Below, in pieces: positions 8,871 to 17,222 of a stretch of DNA of 64,000 bases (position 1 is the stretch's first letter; each line of letters starts with the position of its first letter). Origin of the DNA: Streptomyces sp. ICC1 (GTDB lineage: Bacteria > Actinomycetota > Actinomycetes > Streptomycetales > Streptomycetaceae). The translations under genes were made by a program, and so were the position numbers. The stretch spans positions 4,616,267-4,680,266 of the forward strand of contig NZ_CP030287.1 in assembly GCF_003287935.1 (NCBI RefSeq), given 5' to 3'. The notes beneath the pieces are model-generated. The model did not search any database. It saw only the letters and a program-made list of their open reading frames with translations, and was not told where the DNA came from.

Positions 8871-9427
8871 CGGATCCGGCCGGGCATGGGTATGACGGCC
8901 GGTGGCCCCGTGACGGGTGCGTAGCGGGCGAGCATGGCGGCTGTCCGGGTAGGGAACACGCGAGTGATCTCTGTCGCCTTGCCGCGCAGTTGCTGGGCGG
9001 TGGAGCGCAGGGCGGTATTGGCCTTGTCGAGTTGGTCCTGGATGACGACCCGTACGTCCCCCGGCGGGGGCGTGCGCTCGGTGGAGGAGTGCCTGATGGT
9101 CTCGTGGAGGAAGCCGAGAAGGTCTACTACATGGCTGAGGTGGGCGAGGGCGGTGCCGAGCGGGGGAGCGCACTGGGCGAGGGCCGCGGTGCCGAAGCGT
9201 TCGGCGCGGCTGTAGCCGGTGAGGTTCTCGGACTCGTGGCGGTTGCTGGTGGCCAGTTCCTCGCAGATTTCGGCCAGGATGACGCCGATGTCGCCGACCA
9301 CGGTGTGGAGGTCCGGGGTGATGTCGTCGCCTCGACGTAGTTCTTCGGCCTTCGGAACGTCGTCGAAGACTCGGTCCACAGTTCGCGCGAGCTGGAGGAA
9401 GTAGTCCGGGCTGGTGATGTCGGGAAT
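8867..9427 (-). CDS. Hypothetical helical protein, apparent ATT start
   Basis: Long amphipathic helices (YFLQLARTVDRVFDDVPKAE; LGTALAHLSHVVDLLGFLHE), probably a coiled-coil or bundle protein of about 186 residues. Sequence is protein-like from SIPDITSPDYF, just after the VirB4 gene ends, but the only codon at the expected place is ATT (9425-9427) behind ATAGGA. An in-frame ATG at 9550 lies inside the VirB4 gene. Coupled by 4 bp to the next gene. Function unknown. Confidence 0.5.
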   Translation of the reverse strand: MPDITSPDYFLQLARTVDRVFDDVPKAEELRRGDDITPDLHTVVGDIGVILAEICEELATSNRHESENLTGYSRAERFGTAALAQCAPPLGTALAHLSHVVDLLGFLHETIRHSSTERTPPPGDVRVVIQDQLDKANTALRSTAQQLRGKATEITRVFPTRTAAMLARYAPVTGPPAVIPMPGRIR

Positions 9428-9446
9428 CGAGCTATTCCTATCGTTT

Positions 9447-10964
9447 TCAATGCATACGGGAGTCGGTATCGAACAGGGTCTGTTCGGCTGGGTGGAGCAG
9501 GTGTTGGACGATGAAGGACCGGCCGGCGACCTTCCAGAGGCCGCGTCCACGGCTGAGGTGGGAGATGGCTTCGGTCTCCACGGAGGTCAGCCCGAGCAGG
9601 GAGGCCGCGGCGTGGAGCTGGTCGGTTTCCTGGCGGTAGATGATGCGGGTGGAGCAGTCCGCGAGGAGTCCTTCGGCCAGGGCTCGGCCCTGGGATCCGG
9701 CGTCGCCGGCGGTGAGCAAGTCGGAGAGCCGGTGGATGACCATCAAGTTGGCGATGCCGAGTCCGCGGGAGAGCTTCCACTGGGCCTGCATGCGCTGCAG
9801 CAGGGGGCCGTGGCGCATCAGTCGCCATGCCTCGTCGTAGACGATCCACCGCCGGCCGCCGCGCGGGTCGGTGAGGGCGGACTCCATCCAGGCGGAGGCG
9901 CAGGTCATGGCGAGGACGAGAGCGGTGTCGTCGCCGGATCCACCGAGGCGGGACAGGTCGATCGACAGCATCGGGGTGGCCGGGTCGAATGCGACGGTGG
10001 AGGGGGCGTCGAACATGCCGGCCAGGTCGCCGTGGACCAGGCGGCGCATGGCGTGGGCGAGGTCGCGGGCTGCCTCTCCGAGGTGGCCTGAGACGGTGCC
10101 GGCGGCCTGGTCGAGGAGGGCGGGCTGGGCCAGGGTGTGGGCGATGTCGCCGAGGAGCGGGGTCCGGCCGGCTGCAGCTGCGGCCTTCACGACGCCGTCG
10201 AGGGCGATGTCGAGGGCGGTGTGCTCCATCGGCATCAGGTCGCGGCCCAGGACGGTGCGGGCGAGGGAGCCGAGCAGGAGCAGGCGGCGCTTGCGCACCT
10301 CGCCGGCCCAGTCCGCCTCCACGACGGACGGAGGCCGAGGGGCCGCGTCCAGGGGGTTGAGACGGCCGGGCAGGCCGGGGCCGAGTGCGATCGAGGTGCC
10401 GCCGAGGGCCTGGGCGACGGGAGTCCATTCGCCCTTGGGGTCGCAGGGGACGTACACGCGGTACCCGAAGGCCACCGACCGCAGCGCGAAGGACTTCGCG
10501 AGGGCGCTCTTGCCCTGGCCGATCACTCCGGCGAGCAGGACGTTCGGGTTGGTGAAGCCGTCGATCTTGCCGTACAGGGTGAAGGGGTCGAAGACGAAGG
10601 CGGCTTCGGCGTGGACGTCGCGGCCGATGTAGATGCCGTCGGCGCCCAGGCCACCTTCGGCCAGGAACGGGTACGCGCCGGCGGCGACGGCGGTGGTCAT
10701 GCGGTGGGCGGGCAGGCGCAGCCGGTTGCCGCGGGCCGAGGCGCTGCCGGGCCGCCCGGCGGACGGGTAGGCGGAGCGAGGCATCTCCTGCTCGGCCGGT
10801 GGGTGTTCGCCGGAGGTGGAGGTGGCTTCGGCGCGGGCCTTGGCCTGGGCTTCGGCGAGCTGGCGGCGGGCTGCCCTGCGGGTGGAGCGGTCGGTGCCGT
10901 GGGGCGTGAACAGGGGGCTGGCGGAGGCGCGGCGGGCGCGGCGGCCGGGACGGTGCTGGGACAT
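9447..10964 (-). CDS. VirB4/TraC-like T4SS ATPase
   Basis: 505 residues. Walker A GVIGQGKSALAKS near residue 150 and Walker B RRWIVYDEAWRL near residue 373, with the VirB4-type follow-on motif SRGLGIANLMVIHRL in the C-terminal ATPase lobe. In this family the ATPase powers substrate transfer or assembly at the inner face of the membrane in conjugative type IV secretion. It is shorter than classical VirB4 (about 800), as expected for the actinobacterial version where the N-terminal part is reduced. Neighbours (SCO6880-like, polytopic and hydrolase genes) support a conjugation role. ATG start at 10964 with a basic, low-complexity first 70 residues. Confidence 0.85.
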   Translation of the reverse strand: MSQHRPGRRARRASASPLFTPHGTDRSTRRAARRQLAEAQAKARAEATSTSGEHPPAEQEMPRSAYPSAGRPGSASARGNRLRLPAHRMTTAVAAGAYPFLAEGGLGADGIYIGRDVHAEAAFVFDPFTLYGKIDGFTNPNVLLAGVIGQGKSALAKSFALRSVAFGYRVYVPCDPKGEWTPVAQALGGTSIALGPGLPGRLNPLDAAPRPPSVVEADWAGEVRKRRLLLLGSLARTVLGRDLMPMEHTALDIALDGVVKAAAAAGRTPLLGDIAHTLAQPALLDQAAGTVSGHLGEAARDLAHAMRRLVHGDLAGMFDAPSTVAFDPATPMLSIDLSRLGGSGDDTALVLAMTCASAWMESALTDPRGGRRWIVYDEAWRLMRHGPLLQRMQAQWKLSRGLGIANLMVIHRLSDLLTAGDAGSQGRALAEGLLADCSTRIIYRQETDQLHAAASLLGLTSVETEAISHLSRGRGLWKVAGRSFIVQHLLHPAEQTLFDTDSRMH

Positions 10965-10994
10965 GAGGGCGGATCGTTTCTGCGGGGGCTGCCT

Positions 10995-11441
10995 TCAGGC
11001 GGTGCGTGCCGGGCGGGGGCCGTGGTCGGCGGGGGTGGTCTTGCGGCGGATGGCGTGGCCGGAGGCGAGCTGGCGCTGGCAGATGGTGAGGACCGGTGGC
11101 CCCTCGGGCAGCGCGTCGGGGCGGCAGACCGGGTCGGCGCCGGTGCGTTCGGCTGCGGGCAGGGTGTGGAAGGCGTCGTGGAGGCTGGTCGCGGCCTGCC
11201 ACAGGCGCAGGTGGGCGGAGTCCAGGTGCCGTCCGGCGGCCGGATGCTGGGGCCGGGTGGTGTCCGCGAGCCGGTCCATAAGGAGGTGGAGACCGGTGAG
11301 GTGGCTGTGCAGGACGTCCAGGTGTACGCGGTCGGCGGTGGTGGTGCTCCATGCCGCCTGGCGGGTGTGGTGGCGGATTCCGGCGGTCGCGGCCCGCAGG
11401 TAGGGGTGGGCGTCGCCGGGCGGGATCGTGGGGTTGGTCAA
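10995..11441 (-). CDS. Hypothetical 148-residue protein between T4SS genes
   Basis: TTG start at 11441 behind AAGGAC. Helical: DVLHSHLTGLHLLMDRLADT and LRLWQAATSLHDAFHTLPA, then a basic C-terminus. No family recognised. Its position between the SCO6880-family gene and the VirB4 gene, with short gaps, suggests a dedicated accessory of the transfer apparatus. Confidence 0.55.
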   Translation of the reverse strand: MTNPTIPPGDAHPYLRAATAGIRHHTRQAAWSTTTADRVHLDVLHSHLTGLHLLMDRLADTTRPQHPAAGRHLDSAHLRLWQAATSLHDAFHTLPAAERTGADPVCRPDALPEGPPVLTICQRQLASGHAIRRKTTPADHGPRPARTA

Positions 11442-11485
11442 GTGGTGGGTCCTTGCTGCCGCAGCGGGGTGCGGCGGGGGTTCGG

Positions 11486-12997
11486 CTACAGGGCGGTGCG
11501 GGCCAGGGGGAGTGCGCCGAGGGTGAGGGCTTCGGGCTGCTGGTAGATCAGGCGCCGGAGGTCGACCTGGGCGCTGACGGCGGCGGTCTCGATCTGTGCG
11601 CACGCGGCGTCGAGCTGTGCGTCGCTCTCGGCGGAGACGGTCAGCAGGCCGGTCAGCGCGACGTCGGCGTGCCCGGCGATGAGCTGGCGTTCGCGTTCCT
11701 TGACGTCGCCGTACTCGACGGAGTCGGCCTCGGAGTCGACCTGGCCGCGGCGCTGGCGCTCGGATGCGTCCGCGATGATCGTGGCCTTGGTGCGCTGGAC
11801 GTCGCGCAGCGCGGATTCGAGCCCCTGGGGTACGTAGATAAGGGAGAAGGAGCGGCGCACGCCGGCGGTGAACATCAGCCCGTGCAGGAATCCGGCGCCG
11901 GTCTCGGTCCGCGGCCAGTTCTCGACCCAGTAGGTGGCGTGGCGGGCCGAGTCGGTGATGACCCGGTCGTACTCCTCGACCTGGACCACGGGACCGGCGG
12001 CAGCGGGGTCGGCTTCGGCCCGGCCGTGCTCGGACCACTGCTGCAGGCCGGCCAGGGCCTTGGGGTCGTACGCGGTGCGGACCACCGCGGCGATCTCGCG
12101 GGCGGTGAGCCACCCGGTGACCATCAATCCGGCGCCGCGCGCGGCCTGGGCGACGGAGGCGGTGGTCTGCCCCAGCACGGTGAAGGCGCCGGGCAGTCCG
12201 CCGCCGGCCTGGGAGATCAGGCGTTTGGCGGCCTTCATGTCCAGGGAGATCGCCAGATAGCTCTCGTGCGGGGCGGCGGCGGGCCCTGCGGAGGCGACGA
12301 GTTCGGAGTACACCTGACCGGCGACCGGCGTCTGGGGCTGGCCGTGGGTGGTCCAGTGGCGGGTGAGGGTGTCCCCGGAGTCGGGGACGGTGCGCTCCAG
12401 GACCTGCACGGTGGCGATGTGCCCGGATCGGGCGATGCCGGCCAGTGCCCGGCCCCACGAGGTGACGTTGGAGTTCTGGGTTGCGGGGTCCAAGAGGGCG
12501 AAGGCCCTGCTGGAGACGCGGGCGATGGCGGTCAGGGTCTGGGTGTGGGGGTCGTGGACGGCGGCGGCCTGCGATCCGGACGGGGTGACGACGCGGAGCG
12601 AGGCGGCGGTGCCGGGCAGGTGGAGCATGCCGTCGGTGCGGGGTCGGGAGACCGCGCGGGCCAGCCACAGGGTCTGGCCTGTTTGGCGGCGCTGGGCGTA
12701 GCGCAGGACGATCGGCGCCCAGTCGATGAGGGAGCGGCCGTGGCGGCGGATGACGACGAGGGCGCCGACGCCGGCCCAGAGCGGGGTCAGGGCGAGGGCG
12801 CCGACCAGGCCGGTGGACACCACCGTGGCCAGAAGCAGGGCCAGGGCCGTGGAGGTGAGGACGAGCTGGGGCAGGGACAGGCCGAGCAGGACGCCGCGCC
12901 GCGACCGGTGGGGGAATTTGATCGTGAGGGGGAGGACAAGGTCAGACAAGGCAGAAGCCGCCTTCGGAGCACGGGGGTTGGAACCCGGGCGGGACAC
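11486..12997 (-). CDS. SCO6880-family T4SS protein
   Basis: 503 residues. N-terminal basic stretch followed by two close hydrophobic segments (about residues 35-82: LPQLVLTSTALALLLATVV, GLVGALALTPLWAGVGALVV), then a large soluble domain. This matches the SCO6880 family, a PrgI-like two-helix module fused to a VirB4-like N-terminal domain, found next to VirB4 ATPases in actinobacterial conjugative elements. It probably couples the ATPase to the membrane channel. No Walker motifs of its own. ATG start at 12997. Confidence 0.75.
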   Translation of the reverse strand: MSRPGSNPRAPKAASALSDLVLPLTIKFPHRSRRGVLLGLSLPQLVLTSTALALLLATVVSTGLVGALALTPLWAGVGALVVIRRHGRSLIDWAPIVLRYAQRRQTGQTLWLARAVSRPRTDGMLHLPGTAASLRVVTPSGSQAAAVHDPHTQTLTAIARVSSRAFALLDPATQNSNVTSWGRALAGIARSGHIATVQVLERTVPDSGDTLTRHWTTHGQPQTPVAGQVYSELVASAGPAAAPHESYLAISLDMKAAKRLISQAGGGLPGAFTVLGQTTASVAQAARGAGLMVTGWLTAREIAAVVRTAYDPKALAGLQQWSEHGRAEADPAAAGPVVQVEEYDRVITDSARHATYWVENWPRTETGAGFLHGLMFTAGVRRSFSLIYVPQGLESALRDVQRTKATIIADASERQRRGQVDSEADSVEYGDVKERERQLIAGHADVALTGLLTVSAESDAQLDAACAQIETAAVSAQVDLRRLIYQQPEALTLGALPLARTAL

Positions 12998-13039
12998 GGC
13001 AGAGGGTGCGGCGTGTCCCGCCCGGGTGGCGTGGACGGG

Positions 13040-14404
13040 TCAGGAACCGGTGGGCGGGGGGCCGCTCGCGAAGGGACTGCTCGCGACGGCCGGGCCCTGT
13101 GCGGGCGCGCCCTGCGGCGGGCCCTGGGTGCTGCGCGGAACGGGACCCGTGCCGCCGGAACCGGACGGACCGGGGGGCTCGGACGGGGCGCCTGAGCTAG
13201 TACCAATGCTTCCGCCGAGGTGCCCGCTGGTGTCCTGGCTCACGCTGGTTGGCGGAGGCTGGACGGCCTTGGACAGCGCGTCGGTGGCCGCACCTCCGCC
13301 GGAGGACGGCATCGGGGAGCTGTTCTGCTCGCCTCCGGAGCCGCCGGTGGGGTTGGCGGCGATGTCGCCGGGGAAGCTGGCCGGGCCCTGGGGGGATGCC
13401 CCGGCTCCGGCTCCGGCCGCTGCGCCGGCTCCGCCCGTGGCGGCCATCGCGGCGGCCTTGCGGGCTGCCTGCTCGGTGTGCTGTTTGGCCATCTGAGCGC
13501 CGGTACCGCCGGCCCGGTGGATCGACTCGCCGTCGGTGCCCTCAGCCGCCCAGTGGACGAACTTGAACGTGGCGTACGGGCAGAGCAGGACCATCATCAT
13601 GATCACGACTCCGGCGAGGCAGTCGGCGAGGGCGCCGAGTCCGTCCTTGGCCTGGGTCTGGCCGAGGGCGGAGATGCCCAGGAGGAACACGATCGTCATC
13701 AGCAGCTTGCTGACCACGAGCGTGGCGGTGGCTTCGATCCAGCCCCGGCGCCAGCGCCGTGCGGCTTCCCAGCCGCCGCCGGCCCCGGCGAACACGGCGA
13801 GCGTGACCAGCACGAGGATGCCGACCTTGCGGACCATCATCACGCACCAGTAGAGGATGGCCCCGGTGCCGGCTCCGATGCCGACGATGCCGGGGATCAT
13901 CCAGCCCAGCGGGACCATGGAGGCGACGGAGCTGGCCTTGACCATGCGCCGCACCGCCTCTTCGATGGAGGTGCCCGCTGCCGCGAACAGGCCGTCGGAC
14001 AGGGCGTCGACGACTTCGATGGCGATGGTGGTGCCGGCGATGGCGACGAAGCAGAAGATGACGCCGCTGGCGGTGCCCGTGAAGGCCTGGGCCAGGGCCT
14101 GGCCGTCGCGCTTGACGGCGGCCCGGATGAGCTGGGCGCAGAACGTGGCGACCAGGAGGGTCAGGCCGATCGGCAGGAGCAGTTCGTAGTTGGCGACGAA
14201 CCAGCCGGCCCGCAGGTCGACTTTGGTGGTGGCGTTGACGGCTTCGGCGGCGAGGTCGGCGGATGCGGCGGCGAACTCGCCGGCCGACTTGGCGATCCAG
14301 TTGCCGATGCCCTCGGTGATCGCCTTGCCCGGATCGTTGACGAAGTCGATGGCGTCGGCGGCGCTGCACAGTTTGCTGGCGAGGGGAATGGAACAGAAGT
14401 CCAC
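13040..14404 (-). CDS. TrbL/VirB6-like polytopic T4SS membrane protein
   Basis: 454 residues. About six transmembrane helices between residues 70 and 290 (for example LLLPIGLTLLVATFCAQLI, GVIFCFVAIAGTTIAIEVV, LGWMIPGIVGIGAGTGAIL, VGILVLVTLAVFAGAGGG), then a long Gly/Ala/Pro/Ser-rich disordered C-terminus (residues 320-454). This layout fits TrbL/VirB6 channel components. ATG at 14404 with AAGGAGG upstream. Flanked by other transfer genes, in the same direction. Confidence 0.75.
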   Translation of the reverse strand: MDFCSIPLASKLCSAADAIDFVNDPGKAITEGIGNWIAKSAGEFAAASADLAAEAVNATTKVDLRAGWFVANYELLLPIGLTLLVATFCAQLIRAAVKRDGQALAQAFTGTASGVIFCFVAIAGTTIAIEVVDALSDGLFAAAGTSIEEAVRRMVKASSVASMVPLGWMIPGIVGIGAGTGAILYWCVMMVRKVGILVLVTLAVFAGAGGGWEAARRWRRGWIEATATLVVSKLLMTIVFLLGISALGQTQAKDGLGALADCLAGVVIMMMVLLCPYATFKFVHWAAEGTDGESIHRAGGTGAQMAKQHTEQAARKAAAMAATGGAGAAAGAGAGASPQGPASFPGDIAANPTGGSGGEQNSSPMPSSGGGAATDALSKAVQPPPTSVSQDTSGHLGGSIGTSSGAPSEPPGPSGSGGTGPVPRSTQGPPQGAPAQGPAVASSPFASGPPPTGS

Positions 14405-14436
14405 TGGAGGGATACCTCCTTGTCTTCAGTGGCGTG

Positions 14437-15120
14437 TTACGGGGCGACGCTCGGGGCGAGGGAGACCAGGGCGCAATCGGTGCTGGGGCGGCACTGGACG
14501 GCGAGGGTGACGGCGCGGTCCTCGGCGCCGCCTCCGCCGTTCCTCCAGGCGATGGTCTGCTTGCCGGTGACGGTGACCGCGTAGATGTACGCCTCGGTGA
14601 TCGCGGAGGGGTTCTCGGCGAGGGCTTGCTTGAACGCCGAGGGGAAGTGGGCCTCGCCCACGGCGGCGGTGGCGTACTGGGCGTTGTCGGCCATCCGCGA
14701 CCACAGCACCGGGTCCGGGATCTGTCCGGAGATCGCCGTCCAGTCGGTGTACTTCGTCTCGCGGGTCATCCACGCGTTCATGCCGGCGAGATGCTGGTCG
14801 CGGCTGGTGGTGCGGGTGTCGTACGACCAGAGCAGCACCGCCGCCGCCCTGGCGTAGGCGAGCGGATCGGTGACCTTGGGTGGAGCCGGGACCGAGCCCG
14901 TTCCGACGGACGTCTTCGGGGCCGTCCCGGCGGGCGAGCTCGGCGCTGGGGCTGCGGGCGAGGCACCTGTCTCGGACTTGCCGCTGCGGGAGGTGAACCA
15001 GGCAGTCAGTCCGGCGGCCCCGAGGAGGGCTGTGATGACCACGGCGGCGACGAGGATCCGTCGGCCGGTCGTCCAGTGGGTGGTGGCCCGGTGCAAGGGG
15101 GAGAGGGAACGTTTCGGCAC
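14437..15120 (-). CDS. Single-pass membrane protein of T4SS locus
   Basis: 227 residues from GTG at 15120, which overlaps the stop of the upstream small gene (TAGTG). One N-terminal transmembrane helix (RRILVAAVVITALLGAAGL, residues about 20-38), a Ser/Pro/Ala linker, and an external domain of about 150 residues. Topology is that of VirB8 or TcpC-like periplasmic-domain proteins; similarity to VirB8 itself is inferred from position and topology only. Confidence 0.65.
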   Translation of the reverse strand: MPKRSLSPLHRATTHWTTGRRILVAAVVITALLGAAGLTAWFTSRSGKSETGASPAAPAPSSPAGTAPKTSVGTGSVPAPPKVTDPLAYARAAAVLLWSYDTRTTSRDQHLAGMNAWMTRETKYTDWTAISGQIPDPVLWSRMADNAQYATAAVGEAHFPSAFKQALAENPSAITEAYIYAVTVTGKQTIAWRNGGGGAEDRAVTLAVQCRPSTDCALVSLAPSVAP

Positions 15121-15434
15121 TAGTGGACCTGGGTCCCGAGTCCCGAGAAGAAGGCGACGATGCCGTTGGCGGCGCCCAGGCCCAGGGCCGCGCCGGCCGA
15201 GACGACGGCGCCCTTCTTGCCGTTGGCCTCGGCCTGGTGGCCGCCGCTGTGGTGGCCCCAGGCCCATACGCCGAGGGAGATGGCGAGGGCGCCGACGACG
15301 GCGATGATGCCGAACATGTTGATCGAGTTGACGACCTTCTTCAGGACGTCGAGCCCGGGAAGGCCGCCCTCCTTTGGAGTGATTCCGGGGTCGTAGGCGA
15401 GGTAGAGGACGCGGTCTGCGAGTGAAATGGGTAT
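15120..15434 (-). CDS. Small T4SS membrane protein, apparent ATA start
   Basis: Two hydrophobic stretches (GIIAVVGALAISLGVWAWG and VVSAGAALGLGAANGIVAF) separated by a polar loop GGHQAEANGKKG, like the small pilin-like or channel membrane proteins of actinobacterial transfer loci (DUF6112-type, inferred). From the first ATG (15317) the product is 65 residues, but protein-like sequence (ISLADRVLYLAYDPGITPKE) extends upstream to an ATA codon at 15432-15434 placed 7 bases after AAGGAG. Either a rare start is used or the start codon is altered. Confidence 0.6.
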   Translation of the reverse strand: MPISLADRVLYLAYDPGITPKEGGLPGLDVLKKVVNSINMFGIIAVVGALAISLGVWAWGHHSGGHQAEANGKKGAVVSAGAALGLGAANGIVAFFSGLGTQVH

Positions 15435-15548
15435 GGCGAAGCTCCTTGCGGGCGCAGGCCTAAGAGGCCCTGCGGCTGTGCGGGGAAGGGGGAGGGGCGC
15501 TCTGGGCGAAGAGGGGCCCGGCGCAGGCCCGCATCGGCGGGCGGTGGT

Positions 15549-16688
15549 CTAGCTGTTGAGCGCGGGGATTCGGCGGACCGCGAGGATCTGCCAGTCGCCG
15601 ACCTTCTCGATCCGCACCGGCTTCGTTGTGCGCGGTGCGTTGATCACCAGGCCGGCGCCGATGTACATGCCGACGTGCTCGGGGACGGCGGCGGTGCCGC
15701 GGGTGAAGAGCAGGTCACCGGGGATCAGGGTGTTCGCCGGTACGGCGTCACCCTCCTTGACCTGCGTGTACGTGGTGCGGGTGAGCTGGATGCCAGCCTT
15801 GGCGTAGGCCTGCTGCATGAGGCTGGAGCAGTCGCAGCGGCCCATGGGGTCGGGGCCGTGCGGCGCGGTGCAGGTGCCGCCCCACTGGTAGAGGGTGCCG
15901 AGCTGGTGCATCGCCCAGTCGATGGCGATGCGGACCTTCGGCGAGGCGTCGGCGGGGATCTTGTATCCGGCGGGGACGGTCCCTTCGGGGATGGAGCCCC
16001 AGCCGGCTCCGTCCTCGCCCGGCTTGCAGCCTCCGGCGCCGCCCGGAGCGGTACCCGGTTCCTGGCCGGTCTGGCCTGTGCCGCCGTTCGGCAGGGTTTG
16101 GACGATGGCCTGCTGCAGTGCCCGGGCCAGCGGCTCCCACTGCGCGTACGCGTTCGGGAAACCGGAGAGCTGCACGGCCTGGGCGGCCTGGGTGATGGTC
16201 ATCTGCTGCCAGCCCTTGACGGCCAGCAGCCCCTTGTAGAACTTGGTGGCGGCGTAAACGGGGTCGCGGATCTGCTCGGGGGTGCCCCAGCCCTGGCTGG
16301 GCCGTTGCTGGAACAGCCCGAGGCTGTCGCGGTCGCCGGAGTTGAGGTTGCGGAGCCGGGATTCCTGGATGGCGGTGGCGAGCGCGACGACCTGTCCGCG
16401 CTCGGGGACCTTCAGGGCGATGCCGGTGGCGACGATGGTCTTGGCGTGGGGGATCTGCTCGGCGGGCAGTTCCAGGCCTTCGACGCGGATCGAGCCGTCG
16501 CCGCCCTGGCCGCCGAGGATCGCCGCGACCTGCTTGGCGACCGCGGCGGCATCGACGCTGCTGCCGCCGGGCGCGCAGGCGGCGCCCTTGGAGGCTGCGC
16601 CGCTTCCGGCTGCGGCCATGGTGGCGGTGGTGGCGAGGACGAGGGGGGAGAGGCAGAGGACGCCGATGGCGGCGGCTACGGCCTTCAA
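15549..16688 (-). CDS. Bifunctional peptidoglycan hydrolase: lysozyme-like domain plus NlpC/P60
   Basis: 379 residues, TTG start at 16688. Signal-type hydrophobic N-terminus (residues 3-27). Residues about 80-175 form a lytic-transglycosylase-like domain with the catalytic-type Glu in ATAIQESRLRNLNSGD and the LGLFQQRPSQGWG motif. After a Gly-rich linker, residues about 245-379 are an NlpC/P60 endopeptidase with Cys in GRCDCSSLMQQAY and His in VPEHVGMYIG, both intact. Such enzymes open the cell wall locally for the conjugation channel. First large gene of the T4SS operon, translationally coupled (TTGA) to a 25-residue leader ORF. Confidence 0.85.
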   Translation of the reverse strand: MKAVAAAIGVLCLSPLVLATTATMAAAGSGAASKGAACAPGGSSVDAAAVAKQVAAILGGQGGDGSIRVEGLELPAEQIPHAKTIVATGIALKVPERGQVVALATAIQESRLRNLNSGDRDSLGLFQQRPSQGWGTPEQIRDPVYAATKFYKGLLAVKGWQQMTITQAAQAVQLSGFPNAYAQWEPLARALQQAIVQTLPNGGTGQTGQEPGTAPGGAGGCKPGEDGAGWGSIPEGTVPAGYKIPADASPKVRIAIDWAMHQLGTLYQWGGTCTAPHGPDPMGRCDCSSLMQQAYAKAGIQLTRTTYTQVKEGDAVPANTLIPGDLLFTRGTAAVPEHVGMYIGAGLVINAPRTTKPVRIEKVGDWQILAVRRIPALNS

Positions 16689-16762
16689 CCCGGGGTGCCT
16701 CCGCGCTCGCCGGTCACGGTCGGCGGCGGGGTTTCAGGCAGGGGAGGGCGCAGGGATGGCAT
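16685..16762 (-). CDS. Possible 25-residue leader ORF
   Basis: ATG at 16762 with AAGGAC 6 bases upstream; reads a short Pro-rich peptide and its TGA overlaps the TTG start of the hydrolase gene. Most likely serves translational coupling and not a functional peptide. Seen: start, ribosome binding site and overlap. Role inferred. Confidence 0.35.
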   Translation of the reverse strand: MPSLRPPLPETPPPTVTGERGGTPG

Positions 16763-16980
16763 GGCGGTGTCCTTGAAGTGTGTGAAGTCCCGGCCGCGCG
16801 GTGCCGTGGAGATGTGAGAAGGAGCGCGGTAGGCCGGGTGATGGGTGAGCTGTGCCTCGGGGCGTCGGCGCGAGTTCCCGCTCGCGATGACGTCCGGGCG
16901 GTCAGGTGTGCCGGGACAAGGGGGTGCCTCCGTGTGGGCATGACGGGGGATTACAGCCATCGACGCTGTGTGCACCGGGC

Positions 16981-17101
16981 AGTTCCAAAACAGTAAGCGG
17001 CGATCCCCGGTTGACCAAGAAAAAGATGATCAAGGCTCTATTTCAAGGGTTTTCGCGGCGACCGTGGTCAACCGGGGATCGTGCCCTACTGTTTTGGAAC
17101 T
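16981..17101. promoter_or_regulatory. Face-to-face promoter/operator inverted repeat
   Basis: Two 37-bp arms in inverted orientation: plus-strand arm 16981-17017 and minus-strand arm 17101-17065 share AGTTCCAAAACAGTA and GATCCCCGGTTGACCA exactly, differing only in the 6 bases between. Each arm reads like a promoter (-10-like CAGTAA or CAGTAG) followed by a half operator. They point towards each other, so transcripts for the methyltransferase (plus) and the T4SS operon (minus) would overlap across the 47-bp centre. The half-sites match those at 2055 and 18059. Confidence 0.65.
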
Positions 17102-17222
17102 CCCCTCGCACAACCGCCCTGTGGCCCTATGGCACCCCTATGTCCGCATCCGGACAGGGGCGGCATTGCCGCGAGCTGGAGCCCACTCCCGCCCTTTCCC
17201 GAACCGATATTGGGGTACCTCT

